Positions 4,887 through 6,249 of a DNA stretch of 6,249 nucleotides are shown here, one piece after another. Numbering within the stretch: the stretch's first letter is position 1; every line of letters starts with the position of its first letter. Below the pieces are notes generated by a model. The model was given only the letters and a program-made list of their open reading frames with translations, ran no database searches and was not told where the DNA came from. The translations under genes and the position numbers were made by a program. Source of the DNA: DATESZ01 sp035283845 (GTDB taxonomy: Bacteria; Desulfobacterota; Syntrophia; Syntrophales; JACQWR01); assembly GCA_035283845.1 (NCBI GenBank), contig DATESZ010000014.1, positions 1 through 6,249 of the forward strand, written 5' to 3'.

Positions 4887-5647
4887 TCATGCTTGCTGGT
4901 TAAGGGGACAAAGCGGACAGGCATCAGATTTTGGGTGGTAATCTTCCCCTTGTTATCCTTCACGACCAGGATGAGATTCTGAACCATAAAGGCGCCCCCC
5001 ACAGGGATGACCAGGCGACCACCATTTTTAAGTTGCTTGAGCAGGGGCGGCGGGATGTGACCGGCCGCGGCGGTAACAATGATGGCATCGAAAGGGGCAT
5101 GGTCAGCCCAACCGTAGTAGCCATCGCCCATGGCGACTTCAATATTGTCATAACCCAGTTTTTTTAAGCGAGTCGTTGCCTCCCTGGCCAGTTCATTAAT
5201 TATTTCAAGAGTATATACTTTCTTAACTAACGGGGAGAGAATGGCAGCCTGGTATCCCGACCCTGTTCCCACTTCAAGAACTGTGCTTTCCTTCTTTAGA
5301 TTTAGGGCCTCCGTCATGTACGCCACGATGTACGGCTGGGAAATTGTCTGTCCGTATCCAATAGGCAATGGCGTATCATCATAGGCTGAGGAGATGCGCC
5401 CTTCCGGTACGAAATGGTGGCGGGGGACAGACATCATGGCCTGGATCACGCTTTGATCCTCGATACCCCGCTGGATAATCTGATCGTGAACCATTGCCCT
5501 TCTCAGGGACGGAAAGTGCGCATTTTCCCGCTCCGCCGCAAGGACCTGTTTTCCGGTTACATGGATCGTCGCCATGACTAAGATGAAAAATAGCGTTAAC
5601 AAGCCGGGTAGGGCCATCGCCGGATTTTTCTTTATCCCTCTTCCCAT
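4883..5647 (-). CDS. pcm: Protein-L-isoaspartate O-methyltransferase with N-terminal signal/anchor sequence
   Basis: This enzyme transfers a methyl group from SAM to L-isoaspartyl residues, starting repair of aged proteins. Family hallmarks are strong: SVPRHHFVPE (73-82), the substrate loop DDTPLPIGYGQTISQPYIVA (90-109), SAM motif I VLEVGTGSGYQAAIL (123-137), GDGYYGW (174-180), FDAIIVTAA (186-194), GGRLVIPVG (209-217) and the C-terminal VRFVPLT (244-250). The core, from about residue 50, matches the length of E. coli Pcm (208 aa). The extra about 39 residues are MGRGIKK, a hydrophobic stretch (11-30) and a VLA|AE-like cleavage site. Export or anchoring is therefore predicted, which is odd for a SAM enzyme. 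A cytosolic form could start at Met52 (ATG at 5492-5494; an AAGGG lies only 2 bp away, a poor site). The ribosome binding site at the long start is also weak (GGAtc). It is followed without a gap by the membrane transferase gene and preceded, 46 bp away, by the SemiSWEET gene. Confidence 0.93.
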   Translation of the reverse strand: MGRGIKKNPAMALPGLLTLFFILVMATIHVTGKQVLAAERENAHFPSLRRAMVHDQIIQRGIEDQSVIQAMMSVPRHHFVPEGRISSAYDDTPLPIGYGQTISQPYIVAYMTEALNLKKESTVLEVGTGSGYQAAILSPLVKKVYTLEIINELAREATTRLKKLGYDNIEVAMGDGYYGWADHAPFDAIIVTAAAGHIPPPLLKQLKNGGRLVIPVGGAFMVQNLILVVKDNKGKITTQNLMPVRFVPLTSKHD

Positions 5648-5693
5648 GATCCGGTCCGGTATCTGATAAAATTTGTCTTCTATTCCTTCAGAG

Positions 5694-5951
5694 CTATCTG
5701 CCCCACTTTAACTTGGCATAGAGCATGCCGCAGCCCAAGACCAATGCTATGCCGTTCCATATAATAACGGAAAACAATCCCTGCAGAATTCCATAGGACA
5801 TCCAGAAGATAATGCCGATAATAAACAGAAGGCTGAAGGTGAGACTTATCTCGCGGGCGCTCTTGAGCTTAAAGAGCCTCCATACCTGCGGGACCATGCC
5901 CATGGTCGTCAGCAATCCGCCGACAAATCCGATCAGTTCTTTCCAATCCAA
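5694..5951 (-). CDS. SemiSWEET-type sugar transporter (MtN3/PQ-loop family)
   Basis: An 85-aa three-helix protein that works as a dimer to move sugars across the inner membrane by facilitated diffusion. Visible hallmarks are the helix-1 PQ motif (MVPQVWRLFKLKSAREISL, P21-Q22), a Trp in helix 2 (FWMSYGIL, W50, Y53, G54), and an Asn in helix 3 (IIWNGIALV, N66). From memory these line up with the substrate-pocket Trp and Asn of the structurally studied Leptospira SemiSWEET, with the same spacing from the PQ motif. Length is normal for the family. The start is TTG (5949-5951): it gives the complete first helix, and AGGGG at 5958-5962 lies 6 bp ahead. The first in-frame ATG codons (residues 17 and 19) fall inside helix 1. 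It is probably the first gene of the right-hand operon, driven by the promoter at 6031-6060. The actual substrate cannot be read from sequence. Confidence 0.92.
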   Translation of the reverse strand: MDWKELIGFVGGLLTTMGMVPQVWRLFKLKSAREISLTFSLLFIIGIIFWMSYGILQGLFSVIIWNGIALVLGCGMLYAKLKWGR

Positions 5952-5957
5952 ATATAT

Positions 5958-5962
5958 CCCCT
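5958..5962 (-). promoter_or_regulatory. Ribosome binding site deciding the TTG start of the SemiSWEET gene
   Basis: Minus-strand AGGGG sits 6 bp ahead of the TTG at 5949-5951. No usable ATG or GTG keeps helix 1 complete. Confidence 0.55.
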
Positions 5963-6030
5963 AATTTACTATTATTTATGGTTATCAAGCCTCATTCTCC
6001 AGTATATTCTTTACCCGCGGCTATTCTCTT

Positions 6031-6060
6031 ATAATACCACAAAATAACATCAGACAACAA
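6031..6060 (-). promoter_or_regulatory. Candidate sigma-70 promoter of the SemiSWEET-pcm operon
   Basis: Minus strand TTGTTG (6055-6060), 18 bp, TATTAT (6031-6036). The -35 box matches four of six and the -10 box five of six consensus bases. Transcription would start near 6024, leaving a leader of about 73 bases before the TTG start. The surroundings are very AT-rich, so chance matches are likely and other promoters cannot be excluded. Confidence 0.4.
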
Positions 6061-6249
6061 CTATATCATAATTTCTCTGTATTTCAAACAAGATGGATAG
6101 CGCATTACAACGGATGTTCCCCCTATTATTTTTCTAACATATTGATTAGTATGGTATTATTTGAAGATTGCGTCATTTATGTAGTCACTAATATATCATA
6201 TTATCTAAAAATACTGCCTGACATAAATAATATAATATGAAATAAATAT

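Larger units (their letters stand above)
5952..6249. other. AT-rich intergenic region without a recognisable gene
   Basis: About 300 bp with no credible coding frame on either strand. It holds the candidate promoter above. It also has an 8-bp inverted repeat, ATTTATGT (6175-6182) with ACATAAAT (6221-6228), and several TATAAT/TATTAT-like words (for example TATAAT at 6231-6236). The composition is clearly more AT-rich than the genes to the left, so it may be a regulatory region, the edge of a transferred segment, or the upstream end of a gene outside the window. Confidence 0.5.

Noticed and set aside
6175..6228. 8-bp inverted repeat as ends of an insertion element
   Set aside because: It is too short, in very AT-rich DNA, with no transposase or target duplication, so probably chance.

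Overview
The window reads almost entirely on the minus strand and looks like chromosomal DNA of a Gram-negative bacterium. A Desulfobacterota (former Deltaproteobacteria) relative is my best guess. The reasons are Sec and Tat signal peptides with periplasmic-type proteins, a REP-like dispersed hairpin of the 'GTCATTCC...GAAAGC...GGAATCCAG' type, and a multi-pass spermidine-synthase-like protein of a kind I associate with that group. The taxon is an inference, not something the sequence proves.

Right-hand block (about 2180-6060, transcribed right to left). A plausible promoter at 6031-6060 is followed by a SemiSWEET sugar transporter (5694-5951, TTG start). After 46 bp comes a protein-L-isoaspartate O-methyltransferase carrying an apparent Sec signal peptide (4883-5647). 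A giant membrane protein with a spermidine-synthase/SAM-binding domain sandwiched between two membrane domains (2481-4886) starts at the methyltransferase stop codon. A possible 97-residue unknown ORF follows 5 bp downstream. The tight spacing suggests one transcript. Two of its products carry SAM-dependent transferase folds, and both sit in or across the membrane.

Centre (about 1895-2180). This intergenic DNA holds a REP-like hairpin (2119-2150). Next to it is a very short Cys-rich (zinc-ribbon-like) gene of 41 codons with a strong Shine-Dalgarno and a TTG start.

Left-hand block (1-1640, also right to left). A secreted protein with about one fifth methionine and much glutamine (1188-1640) is followed by a probable terminator. 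A near-perfect sigma-70 promoter (TTGACA-17-TACACT, 1112-1140) comes next. It leads into a two-helix membrane gene broken by a one-base frameshift (829-1069), a 139-aa multi-pass membrane protein (296-715), and, running off the left edge, the first 40 codons of a Tat-exported protein. That N-terminus (SRRRFLQGLAGGG...) resembles CopA/PcoA-type multicopper oxidases. The Met-rich secreted protein plus a CopA-like enzyme suggests a copper/silver handling locus, with the two unknown membrane proteins as candidate partners.

No tRNA, rRNA, CRISPR array or transposase gene was seen. The right end (5952-6249) is AT-rich and has no convincing gene.
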